Part shown: positions 26,518 to 34,195 of the stretch, piece by piece
Position numbering within the stretch: position 1 is the first letter of the stretch
Layout of the letters: the number at the start of each line of letters is the position of its first letter
DNA from: Amycolatopsis vancoresmycina
GTDB taxonomy: Bacteria > Actinomycetota > Actinomycetes > Mycobacteriales > Pseudonocardiaceae
Length of the DNA stretch: 64,000 nt
Assembly (NCBI RefSeq): GCF_000716785.1
Contig: NZ_JNYY01000008.1
Span: 434,001 to 498,000, forward strand
Direction: 5' to 3'
Translations under genes and position numbers: made by a program
Notes under the pieces: model-generated
Database searches by the model: none
Told to the model about the DNA's origin: nothing
The model's input: the letters and a program-made list of their open reading frames with translations, nothing else

Positions 26518-26662
26518 GCGCGCCTCCCGCCCAGTGCCGCGAATGACTCATTCGGGACCTCGGACGTCCCGAATGAGTCATTCGCGACACTCCGCCGCGC
26601 CGCTGCACACTTCCCGGTGGCCGCGAATTCTGGTCCACCGACGGCAACCACTGAGCCGCTGA
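26498..26662 (+). repeat. Duplicated 20-bp end of the NfeD-like gene flanking a hairpin
   Basis: The last 20 bases of the NfeD-like gene (26498-26517, ggcaacccctgagccgctga) recur at 26643-26662 with one mismatch, 145 bp later. The palindromic element at 26538-26586 lies between the two copies, so the arrangement looks like an insertion that duplicated the gene end, or a deletion/recombination scar. Confidence 0.65.
26538..26586. repeat. Nested palindromic (REP/MITE-like) element
   Basis: Perfect 21-bp inverted arms (26538-26558 and 26566-26586) surround a 7-nt loop. Each arm itself contains an odd palindrome, gaatgactcattc on the left and gaatgagtcattc on the right, so the element can form one long hairpin or two small ones. 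It lies between an NfeD-like gene and a flotillin gene and codes for nothing. It could act as terminator, protein-binding site or dispersed repeat. Confidence 0.8.
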
Positions 26663-26717
26663 CGGCGTCGAAGAGGCACCAACACACCCACAACAGAAAA
26701 GCGAGGGGGTCGGTGCC

Positions 26718-28223
26718 ATGAGTCTCGTCGAAATCCTGCTGGTCTCGGCCGGTGGCGTCATCGCCGTCTTGATCGTCGTCTTCGGGATCCTGCGGCTGCT
26801 GTACAAGGTCGCCGAACCGAACGAGGCGCTGATCATCTCCGGGCTCGGCGTGCGCGTCGACCGGGCGGAGACCGCGGACAGCCTGGGCTTCAAGATCATC
26901 ACCGGGCGCGGGGTGAACGTCATTCCCGGGTTCCAGACCGCGCGGCGGCTGTCGCTCGACACCCGCGGCGTCAACCTGCAGGTTTCCTGCGTCACCAAGC
27001 AGGGGCTGCCGGTCACCGTGCGGGCCGTCGTCATCTACAAGGTCGGGGACGACTACGCCTCCATCGCCAACGCCGCCCGCCGGTTCCTCGACCAGCAGAA
27101 GGGCATGAACGACACGATCCACGAGCTCTTCTCCGGCCACCTGCGCTCGATCGTCGGCGGGCTGACCATCGAGGAGATGATCCACAACCGGGACGCGCTC
27201 ACCGGCGAGGTGCGCCAGTCCTCGGCCACCGAGATGATCAAGCTCGGCCTGATCGTCGACTCGCTGCAGATCCAGGAGATCGACGACGAGTCCGGCTACA
27301 TCAACAACCTGGGCAAGCCGCACGCCGCCGCGATCGCCGCCTCCGCCCGGATCGCCGAGGCGCAGCGGGACCAGGAGGCCGCCGAAGTCGAGCAGGTCTC
27401 CGCCGCGAAGAAGGCCGCCGCCGTGCGCGAGAGCCAGATCCAGCAGGCCGGTTACCAGGCCGAAGTCGACCAGGCGCGGGCGAAGGCGTCGCAGTCCGGG
27501 CCGCTGGCCGAGGCCACCGCGCGCCAGGAGGTCGTCGTCCAGGAGACCCGGGCCGCCGAGCTCGAAGCCGCGCTGGCCGAGCAGCGGCTGCAGTCGCAGG
27601 TCCGCAAGCCGGCCGATGCGAAGGCGTACGACACGCGGACCACGGCCGACGCCGCCCGTGACGCCTCGATCGCCAAGGCCCAGGCCGAGGCGAAGGAGAC
27701 CGAGCTGCGGGCCGCGGCGGACGCCACCCGCGTCAAGACGGCCGCCGAGGCCGAGGCCCAGGCGACGAAGGCGCGTGCCGAGGCGATGGCCGGCGCGACC
27801 CGGGCGACCGGTGAGGCCGAGGCCGCCGCGGCCAAGGCCCGTGGTCTCGCGGAAGCCGAAGCCGCGAAGGCGCGTGGTCTCGCCGAAGCCGAGGCGGCCC
27901 GCGCGAAGGGTCTCGCCGAGGCGGACGCGATCAAGGCGCGCGCCGCGGCGCTGGCGGAGAACCAGGAAGCCGTCGTCGCGCAGCAGCTGGCCGAGCGCTG
28001 GCCGGAGATCGTCGAGGCGGGCGCGAGCGCGTTCGGCAACGTCGACCACATGGTCGTGCTCAACGGCGCCGACGGCATGTCGGACATGTTCGCCAAGGCG
28101 CTGTCGCTCGGCGGGACCGGCCTCGGCCTGGCCCGGCAGCTGATGGACGCCATGGGCAAGCCGCCCGAGCCGGAGCTCGACGAGCCCGCCCGGCGCAACG
28201 GCGAGCTGAAGCTCAGCGACTGA
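26718..28223 (+). CDS. Flotillin/SPFH-domain membrane scaffold protein
   Basis: A 501-residue protein. One N-terminal membrane helix (about 4-26, LVEILLVSAGGVIAVLIVVF) precedes the SPFH domain (about 30-200, with the PNEALIISGLG start and NVIPGFQ segment). Residues about 200-415 form a long Ala/Glu coiled coil with near-repeats of KARGLAEAEAA, the flotillin domain. Flotillins organise membrane microdomains and cell-wall synthesis. Location after a PASTA kinase and an NfeD-like protein fits a cell-envelope role. The ribosome-binding site is GCGAGGGGG about 8 nt upstream of the ATG. Confidence 0.92.
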   Translation: MSLVEILLVSAGGVIAVLIVVFGILRLLYKVAEPNEALIISGLGVRVDRAETADSLGFKIITGRGVNVIPGFQTARRLSLDTRGVNLQVSCVTKQGLPVTVRAVVIYKVGDDYASIANAARRFLDQQKGMNDTIHELFSGHLRSIVGGLTIEEMIHNRDALTGEVRQSSATEMIKLGLIVDSLQIQEIDDESGYINNLGKPHAAAIAASARIAEAQRDQEAAEVEQVSAAKKAAAVRESQIQQAGYQAEVDQARAKASQSGPLAEATARQEVVVQETRAAELEAALAEQRLQSQVRKPADAKAYDTRTTADAARDASIAKAQAEAKETELRAAADATRVKTAAEAEAQATKARAEAMAGATRATGEAEAAAAKARGLAEAEAAKARGLAEAEAARAKGLAEADAIKARAAALAENQEAVVAQQLAERWPEIVEAGASAFGNVDHMVVLNGADGMSDMFAKALSLGGTGLGLARQLMDAMGKPPEPELDEPARRNGELKLSD

Positions 28224-28280
28224 TCCGTCACCCTGCGTGTACGGCCTCTGTGTCCCGGATCACGGGCCGCGGGGGCCGTA

Positions 28281-28294
28281 CCCCCGTTCGGGGG
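28281..28294 (+). terminator. Short hairpin after the flotillin gene
   Basis: CCCCC (28281-28285) and GGGGG (28290-28294) pair around a GTTC loop, 57 nt past the flotillin stop. Short but GC-only arms; no U tract, so termination is tentative. Confidence 0.4.
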
Positions 28295-28361
28295 CGGAAA
28301 TTCCCGCTCTCTTGTCCTACCGTGGGCCCATGGTGCCGGACCGTGCGTCGCGGGCCGTCCG

Positions 28362-29063
28362 ATGAGCTTCTTCACCGGCGGTCCCCGTGAGCGTCCCCTG
28401 TTCCCCGTTCCGGAGCAGGAGCTCTACGCGTTCAACGGACGGCACTGGACCGATCCCCCGCGCGAGCACATCGTCCCGGCGGTGCTGCCGTGGGCGCAGC
28501 CGCTGGGCCGCTCCGAGCGCACGGTGGTCGCGCTGCGGGCCATCGAGGTGTGGCCGGAGGCGCTGACACTGCGCGTCACGGTGTACTCCCGGGACAGCCT
28601 GGTCGACGACCCCGCCGAGGGGCTGATCGACCACCGGCGCAAGCCCGACTACAACGGGCTGCTCATCGGCGTGCTCTTCGCCGACGGCAGCCGGGCGAGC
28701 TCCGAGACGATCTCGGTGCCGTCCGCGTCCGAACCGGAGGCCCCGGTGCTGCGCGCCCAGCCGGTGGGCGGCACGCGGTTCGCCGTCGAACACGAGATCT
28801 TCCTGTGGCCGCTGCCCCCGGCCGGCCCGCTGAAGCTGGTCGTGCAGTGGACCGACCGGGACATCCCGGAGAGCCGGACCACCCTGGACGGCGGCGCGAT
28901 CCGGGCCGCGGCGAAGGACGCCGCGGAAATCTGGCCGGGGCTCGGCAAGCGGCAGGTGAACGGCCTGCCGGTGCGCCGCGTCGGCAAGCAGGTCGCGCTC
29001 ACCCCCGATTGGGGGCCGTCGGTGGCCCAGGCGGAAGCACCCGCGCCTGCTCCGGGCGAATGA
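28362..29063 (+). CDS. Conserved hypothetical protein
   Basis: A 233-residue protein I do not recognise. It has no signal peptide or membrane segment and is predicted beta-rich (EALTLRVTVYSRD, FAVEHEIFLWPLPP, LKLVVQWTDRD). The alternation of strands with IPESRTTLDGGAIRAAAKDAAEIWP at the end suggests a single beta-sandwich with a C-terminal helix. Tail residues after about 215 are Ala/Pro-rich. It stands between two hairpins and appears to be a single-gene unit. No function is proposed. Confidence 0.7.
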   Translation: MSFFTGGPRERPLFPVPEQELYAFNGRHWTDPPREHIVPAVLPWAQPLGRSERTVVALRAIEVWPEALTLRVTVYSRDSLVDDPAEGLIDHRRKPDYNGLLIGVLFADGSRASSETISVPSASEPEAPVLRAQPVGGTRFAVEHEIFLWPLPPAGPLKLVVQWTDRDIPESRTTLDGGAIRAAAKDAAEIWPGLGKRQVNGLPVRRVGKQVALTPDWGPSVAQAEAPAPAPGE

Positions 29064-29084
29064 ATCTTTTTCTTGATCTGTGAG

Positions 29085-29104
29085 CCCGGGCACCGCGGCC
29101 CGGG
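29085..29104 (+). terminator. Hairpin after the hypothetical gene
   Basis: Perfect 7-bp GC arms cccgggc (29085-29091) and gcccggg (29098-29104) with a 6-nt loop, 21 nt past the stop at 29063. It lacks a U tract. Confidence 0.55.
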
Positions 29105-29250
29105 GTCTCTCGAATGGATGAACGGGGTGGGTAGTTAGCGTCGTGGAAACACTTCGACCACCCGGCCGTCATGTCGGGCTGGTGCAGTGGGTCCAACCCC
29201 TTCCGACGCACGTGGCCGTGCGCCCCCCGCGAACCCGGAAAGGTCGCCCC

Positions 29251-30561
29251 ATGGCAGGCTCGCTCAGCGCACTCGACGTCGCTTTCCTTTGCCTGGAAAG
29301 CGAAACCTCCCCGATGCACATGGGGGCGGTCGTCACCTTCACGGCCCGCGGACCGGTCGACCCGGCCGCGTTGACGGCGCTGCTCGCGCAGCGGGCCGCG
29401 CGCCTGCCGAAGCTGCGCCAGCGGGCGCGCGCGGAGCTGTTCCCGCCGGGCTCGGCCCGCTGGGCCGACGATCCGCAGTTCGCCGCGGCCGAGCACGTCG
29501 AGCACGTGGCGCTCAGTTCGCTGTACGACCCGGATCCCCTGGCCGCATACGCGTCACAGTGGATCGCCGAGCCGCTCGACACCTCCCGGCCGCTGTGGCA
29601 CCTGACCCTGGTCACCGGGCTGCCGGACGGGAAGTTCGCGCTGCTGCTGAAACTGCACCACGCGCTGACCGACGGCGCCGGGGCGTACGCGGTCGCGGCC
29701 GGGCTGCTCGACGGCGTCGAGCTGCCGGAGCGGGCCGCCGCGCCGGACCGCCCGATCCCGGCCCCGCGCTCCACTTTGGACACGGTGAAGGACGCGCTGG
29801 GCACGGTGTGGGACCAGGCGAACGAGACCGCCGGGATCGCGTCGTCGGTGGTGCGGGCCGCGCGCCCGCCGCTGTCGCCGGTGTCGGCCCCGCAGTCCGC
29901 CCAGCGGCGGCTCGGGTTCGTGCGGCTGCCCCTGACCGAGTTGCGCCGGGTGCGCCGCGCGCACGGCGGCACCACCAACGACGTCGTGCTGGCGGTGCTT
30001 TCGGGCGCGCTGCGCGAGTGGCTGGTGAACCGCGGCCAGCGCGCGGACGGCCGCACGCTGCGCGCGCTGATCCCGGTGAGCGTGCGCGGGCGCGCGGCCG
30101 AGCAGCTCGGCGGCAACAAGCTTTCGGGGTACCTGTGCGACCTGCCGGTCGGCGAGGACGACCCGGTCGAGCGGCTGCGCGTGGTCCGCCGGGCGATGGC
30201 CCGCAACAAGGCGGCAGGGCCGAGCCGGGGCGCCGGTGCGCTGCCGCTGCTCGCCGGCCGCGTCCCGCCGCTGCTGCACCGGCTCGGCACGCGCACCGCG
30301 GGCCTGGCCGCGCCGATGCTGTTCGACCTGGTGATCACGACGGTGCCGCTGCCGCCCGCGCGGCTGTCCCTCGACGGCGCCCGGCTGGCGGAGGTCTACC
30401 CGTTCGTGCCGCTGGCCCCGCGCCACGCGGTCGGCATCGCGGTCGCGGCCTACCGCGACTCCGTCCACATCGGTCTTCAGGTCAACGGCGAGGCGGTGCC
30501 GGACGTCGGCTCGCTGCGGGACGCGGTGCTCAAGTCGGCGGCCCGGCTGCTCGACGCTTCC
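29251..30561 (+). CDS. Wax ester synthase/diacylglycerol acyltransferase (WS/DGAT)
   Basis: A 436-residue acyltransferase that joins acyl-CoA to diacylglycerol or a fatty alcohol to make storage lipid. The catalytic HHALTDG motif is at 136-142 and the family ALIPVSVRG and NKLSGYL segments follow. Start ATG 29251 (MAGSLSALD) matches the usual N-terminus of the family; an upstream GTG would add 36 unrelated residues. It overlaps the convergent TetR gene by 85-88 nt at its 3' end. The 187 nt before it contain a hairpin and no gene. Confidence 0.9.
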
Positions 30562-31154
30562 TGACTTCCGGTGGCCGCGCGGATCAGCGCCTGCGCGGCC
30601 CAGCTCATCACCTCGGCGGCCTCGTCCGGCTCGAGGTGGCAGGCGTCCCGGGTGACGATCAGCGCCTCGACGCCGTAGACGAGCATCAGCGCGTTCGTCA
30701 GCCGGCGGTGCTCCTCGGGCGGCAGCTTGCCTTCGAGCGGCTCGAGGACCTGCCGCGTCATGCGGATCCGCTGCTCGCCGCGGACCGGCGCCTCCACCGA
30801 CGTGCCGCCCTGGGAGAACCACCGGTCGAGGTTCGCGCGGACCAGGGCGCGCCAGTACGCCTCGTCGCCGAACTGCATGTCCGCGGCGTACCGGATCACC
30901 ACGTCGATCCGCTGCGCCGGGTCGTCCCCGGCGCCTTCGATCAGCTCGCCGAGGTGGACCTCGTCGGCCGAGCGCGTGGCCAGGCCGGCCCACAGCGACT
31001 GCGGGTTCGGGAAGTACCGGTAGGCCGTCGCGGTGGACACCATCGCGGCTTCGGCCACGTTGGCCACCGTCATCGGCCGCCCCTCCCGGACCAGCGCCGC
31101 CGCGGCGTCGAGCAGCGCCGTCCGGGTGCGCTGTTTCTGGTTGTCGCGGCTCAT
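30477..31154 (-). CDS. TetR-family transcriptional regulator
   Basis: A 225-residue repressor with an N-terminal helix-turn-helix (LLDAAAALVREGRPMTVANVAEAAMVSTATAYRYFPN) and a ligand-binding helical domain. It is divergent from the NTF2-like gene across 70 nt that hold a palindrome within a promoter, so autoregulation and control of the neighbour are likely. A ribosome-binding site AAGGAG (+ strand ctcctt, 31166-31171) precedes ATG 31154. Its 3' end overlaps the WS/DGAT gene by about 88 nt in the antisense direction. Confidence 0.87.
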   Translation of the reverse strand: MSRDNQKQRTRTALLDAAAALVREGRPMTVANVAEAAMVSTATAYRYFPNPQSLWAGLATRSADEVHLGELIEGAGDDPAQRIDVVIRYAADMQFGDEAYWRALVRANLDRWFSQGGTSVEAPVRGEQRIRMTRQVLEPLEGKLPPEEHRRLTNALMLVYGVEALIVTRDACHLEPDEAAEVMSWAAQALIRAATGSQEASSSRAADLSTASRSEPTSGTASPLT

Positions 31155-31169
31155 CGTGGGAAAATCTCC

Positions 31170-31198
31170 TTGACATGAGAACAGTTTCTCATGACGAT
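31170..31198 (+). promoter_or_regulatory. Promoter with palindromic operator between TetR and NTF2-like genes
   Basis: TTGACA (31170-31175) and GACGAT (31193-31198) are spaced by 17 nt. Between them lies catgagaa-cagt-ttctcatg (31174-31193), a perfect 8-bp inverted repeat, ideal for repression by the divergent TetR protein. Confidence 0.65.
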
Positions 31199-31224
31199 AG
31201 CATCATCACAGGAGGGGGAGGCAC

Positions 31225-31623
31225 ATGACACCGGAAGAGATGGACAAAGTCCTCGGAGCACATTTCGCGGCGGAAGCGGCGCACGACCTCGACGCGATCC
31301 TCGAGACGCTCGGCGAAGGCGCCGTGCACGACGCGGTCGGATTCCCCGTGGAGCAGCTGCGGGATCCCGACGCGATCCGCGACCGCTACCGGTTCCTGTT
31401 CGGGGCGATGCTGGACGAGCGGATCGAGCCGGTTTCGCGGTTGTACGGCGACAGCTTCCTCGTCGACGAAGCCCAGGTCACCTGCCTGACCGGCGAGGGG
31501 TTCCCGGGTGCGCCGGCCGGGCAGCGGGTGACGTTCCGGCTGCTGCACGTCTGCGAGTTCCGCGACGGCCGGATCAGCCGCGAGAACGTCTGGCAGGGCC
31601 CGCCGCTCCCGGTCGGCCCATGA
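31225..31623 (+). CDS. SnoaL/NTF2-like small protein
   Basis: A 132-residue alpha+beta protein of the NTF2-like fold (MDKVLGAHFAAEAAHDLDAILETL helix, central DPDAIRDRYRFLF segment, and three strands ending FRLLHVCEFRDGRISRENVW). Members include small hydrolases, cyclases and isomerases. A strong ribosome-binding site (GGAGGGGGAGG) lies just upstream. It overlaps the LuxR-type gene by 4 nt (ATGA) and is probably repressed by the divergent TetR protein. Confidence 0.8.
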   Translation: MTPEEMDKVLGAHFAAEAAHDLDAILETLGEGAVHDAVGFPVEQLRDPDAIRDRYRFLFGAMLDERIEPVSRLYGDSFLVDEAQVTCLTGEGFPGAPAGQRVTFRLLHVCEFRDGRISRENVWQGPPLPVGP

Positions 31624-32186
31624 CCACCGTCGTCCTGGCCGGAGCCTGCCCCCTGGCCACCGCCGGCATCACGGTGGTGGCCACGGCGGGCACCGGGGCC
31701 GGAGCGATCGAGGCCGTGCGCCGCCACCGGCCGGACGTCCTGGTGCTGGACCTCGCGCTGGGCGCGGACGTGGCGGCCCGGGCCGGGGTGCCGGTCCTGG
31801 CGCTCACCGCGCCGGACGACGCCGCGATCGCGGGCGCCCTGCGCGCCGGGGTGCGCGGGTTCCTGCCCACCGGCGCCGGCCCGGCCGACGTCGTGCGGGC
31901 GGTGCGCAACGTCGCCGCCGGCGCCGCCGTGTTCGGTGACGGCGTCGCGGACCAGATCACCCGGCTGCTGCTGTCGCCCTCGCCGCTGCCCGACCTCAGC
32001 CCACGAGACCGCGAGATCCTGGCCCTGGCCGCGGACGGCATCACCGACGCGGTGATCGCGCGCCGCCTCGGGATCGCGCCCAAGACGGTGCGCAACCGCG
32101 TGTCGGTGATCAGCGTGAAGCTGGGGACCAGGGGCCGCGCGGAGGCGATCACCCTGGCCCGCCGGGCCGGGTTGGCGCCGGTCTAG
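31620..32186 (+). CDS. LuxR/NarL-type response regulator with degenerate receiver
   Basis: A 188-residue protein. The C-terminal LuxR helix-turn-helix is complete (LSPRDREILALAADGITDAVIARRLGIAPKTVRNRVSVI). The receiver domain is short: Asp44 in VLVLDLALG sits where phosphorylation occurs, but the usual acidic pair after beta1 is missing (VVLAGACPL). It may therefore not be phosphorylated normally. No sensor kinase gene is adjacent. ATG 31620 overlaps the NTF2-like stop, and its TAG stop shares CTAG with the convergent aroG stop. Confidence 0.8.
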   Translation: MTTVVLAGACPLATAGITVVATAGTGAGAIEAVRRHRPDVLVLDLALGADVAARAGVPVLALTAPDDAAIAGALRAGVRGFLPTGAGPADVVRAVRNVAAGAAVFGDGVADQITRLLLSPSPLPDLSPRDREILALAADGITDAVIARRLGIAPKTVRNRVSVISVKLGTRGRAEAITLARRAGLAPV

Positions 32187-33574
32187 CCGCGGAGCATCTC
32201 CGCGACCAGGAACGCCAGCTCCAGCGACTGCTGGGTGTTCAGCCGCGGGTCGCAGGCCGTCTCGTAGCGGCCGGACAGGTCGACGTCCGAAATCTCCTGG
32301 GCGCCGCCCAGGCACTCGGTGACGTCCTCGCCGGTCAGCTCGACGTGGATGCCGCCCGGGTAGGTGCCCAGCTTGTTGTGCACCTCGAAGAAGCCCTGGA
32401 CCTCGTCGACGATCCGGTCGAAGTGGCGGGTCTTGTAACCGGTGGACGACTCGTGGGTGTTGCCGTGCATCGGGTCGCACTGCCAGATGACCTTGTGCCC
32501 GGACGCCTCGACCTTCTCCACGATCGACGGCAGCACCTCGCGGACCTTGCCGTTGCCCATCCGCGCGATGAGCGTCAGCCGGCCCGGTTCGTTGCGCGGG
32601 TCGAGCCGCTCGACGTACTCCAGCGCCTGCTCCGGCGTGGTCGTCGGGCCGATCTTCAACCCGATCGGGTTGGCCAGCAGCTCGGCGAACGCGATGTGCG
32701 CGCCGTCCAGCTGGCGGGTCCGCTCGCCGATCCAGAGGAAGTGCGACGAGAGGTTGTAGAGCTTCGGGTTGGCCGCGTCGGCGTTGTCCAGGCGCAGCAT
32801 CGAACGCTCGTAGTCGAGCAGCAGTGCCTCGTGGCTGGCGAAGATCTCGGTCGACTGCAGGGACGTGTCGGTGACGCCGCAGGCCGACATGAACCGCAGG
32901 CCGCGGTCGATTTCGTTGGCCAGCGACTCGAAGCGCTGCGCGGCCGGCGAAGCCGACACGAAGTCCTTGTTCCAGTCGTGCACCTGGTGCAGGTCGGCCA
33001 TGCCGGCGGCGGTGAGGGCGCGGACCAGGTTCATCGCCGCGCCCGCGTTCGCGTAGGCGCGGATCATCCGGCCGGGGTCCGGCACGCGCAGCTCGGGCTT
33101 GGCGACCAGGGAGTTGATGATGTCGCCGCGGTACACCGGCAGGCCGAGCGCGTCCGTCGCGGCCGAGCGCGGCTTCGCGTACTGGCCCGCGATGCGGCCG
33201 ACCTTGACCACCGGCAGGCTGGCGCCGTAGGTGAGGACGACGGCCATCTGCAGCAGCGTGCGCAGGTTGGCCCGGATGTGCGGCTCGGTGTTGGACTCGA
33301 ACGTCTCGGCGCAGTCGCCGCCCTGCAGGAGGAATGCCTCGCCGCGGGCGACCATGGCCAGCCGGCCCTTCAGCCGGTCGATCTCGGCCGGGACGGTGAT
33401 CGGCGGCACGCTCTCGAGCACGCCGCGGACCCGCCGGGTCGCCTCGGGGTCGGGCCACTCCGGCTGCTGCGCGGCCGGGAGCGCCAGCGCCTTGTCGAGC
33501 CGCTCACGCAGTTCGGGCGGCAGCGGCGGCAGCTCGGGCAGTGTGTCGACGGGGACGTCCACAGTCCAGTTCAC
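32183..33574 (-). CDS. aroG: Class II DAHP synthase
   Basis: A 463-residue class II 3-deoxy-D-arabino-heptulosonate-7-phosphate synthase, the first enzyme of the shikimate pathway, joining PEP and erythrose 4-phosphate. Typical segments: QGGDCAETF, the RIAGQYAKPRS motif, KIGPTT, WQCDPMHGNT and the late GGIHVELTGEDVTECLGG. Homologous to M. tuberculosis AroG (Rv2178c), the metal ligands are Cys in GGDCAE, His in DPMHGNT, and acidic residues. Start GTG 33574: a -10 TATCCT (33587 to 33582) ends 7 nt before it, so it is predicted leaderless. Divergent from the PAP2-like gene. Confidence 0.95.
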   Translation of the reverse strand: MNWTVDVPVDTLPELPPLPPELRERLDKALALPAAQQPEWPDPEATRRVRGVLESVPPITVPAEIDRLKGRLAMVARGEAFLLQGGDCAETFESNTEPHIRANLRTLLQMAVVLTYGASLPVVKVGRIAGQYAKPRSAATDALGLPVYRGDIINSLVAKPELRVPDPGRMIRAYANAGAAMNLVRALTAAGMADLHQVHDWNKDFVSASPAAQRFESLANEIDRGLRFMSACGVTDTSLQSTEIFASHEALLLDYERSMLRLDNADAANPKLYNLSSHFLWIGERTRQLDGAHIAFAELLANPIGLKIGPTTTPEQALEYVERLDPRNEPGRLTLIARMGNGKVREVLPSIVEKVEASGHKVIWQCDPMHGNTHESSTGYKTRHFDRIVDEVQGFFEVHNKLGTYPGGIHVELTGEDVTECLGGAQEISDVDLSGRYETACDPRLNTQQSLELAFLVAEMLRG

Positions 33575-33581
33575 AAAGACC

Positions 33582-33591
33582 AGGATAGGGT
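33582..33591. promoter_or_regulatory. Interlocked divergent -10 hexamers of aroG and the PAP2-like gene
   Basis: In aggatagggt the minus strand reads TATCCT (33587-33582) and the plus strand TAGGGT (33586-33591). They share two base pairs and each ends 7 nt before its own start codon (33574 and 33599). Only 24 nt separate the two starts, so RNA polymerase can occupy one direction at a time. Confidence 0.55.
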
Positions 33592-33598
33592 TTGCCGC

Positions 33599-34195
33599 GT
33601 GCTGCGCTTCGCCCGGTTGGCCACCGAGGTCCTGGCCCCCTGGGTGTGGGTCCTCACGCTGCCCCTCGCCGTCGCCTGGGCCGCCACCGGGCACCGGCCG
33701 CTCCCCGCGCTGGGCTGGGGACTGCTCATCTCGGTCACCGGCTCGCTGATCCCGATGGCGGTGATCGTCCGCGGCGCGAAACGCGGCAAGTGGGACGGCC
33801 ACCACGTGACGAACCGGGCCGGTCGCCGGGTCCCGCTGCTGGTCGCCGGGCTGTCTCTGGGCCTCGGGTTCGCCGTACTGCTCGCCGGCGGCGCGCCCGC
33901 CCAGCTGATCGCCCTCGCCGCGTCGATGCTGGCGAGCCTGGTGGTCGCGGTGGCGATCACGTTCGGCGCGAAGTTCAAGATCTCCCTGCACGCCGCGGTC
34001 GCTTCGGCCGCCGTCGTGGTGCTCACGTTGACGTACGGCCCGTGGGCCCTGCTGCTGGCCCTGCCGGTCGCCTGGGTGGCGTGGTCCCGCGTCGCGCTGC
34101 GCGACCACACCACCCCGGAGGTGCTGGCCGGCCTGCTGATGGGGGTCGTGGTCGGCGGTGGCGGCTACTGGGCGCTGCTCACCGCGTTGACGTGA
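33599..34195 (+). CDS. PAP2-superfamily-like integral membrane protein
   Basis: A 198-residue membrane protein with five or six helices. The phosphatase signature is partly kept: KRGKWDGHHVTNRAGRRVPL resembles the first motif, and SRVALRDHTTPEVLAGLLMG fits the third (SR-x5-H-x3-E/D-V-x2-G), but the middle motif is not clear, so it may not be a fully active lipid phosphatase. Start GTG 33599 is predicted leaderless and shares a promoter region with aroG. The end overlaps the following minus-strand hydrolase gene by 17 nt. Confidence 0.72.
   Translation: MLRFARLATEVLAPWVWVLTLPLAVAWAATGHRPLPALGWGLLISVTGSLIPMAVIVRGAKRGKWDGHHVTNRAGRRVPLLVAGLSLGLGFAVLLAGGAPAQLIALAASMLASLVVAVAITFGAKFKISLHAAVASAAVVVLTLTYGPWALLLALPVAWVAWSRVALRDHTTPEVLAGLLMGVVVGGGGYWALLTALT

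Noticed and set aside
27800..27950. Repeat array in the flotillin gene
   Set aside because: The KARGLAEAEAA repeats are the normal coiled coil of flotillins, not a separate repeat element.
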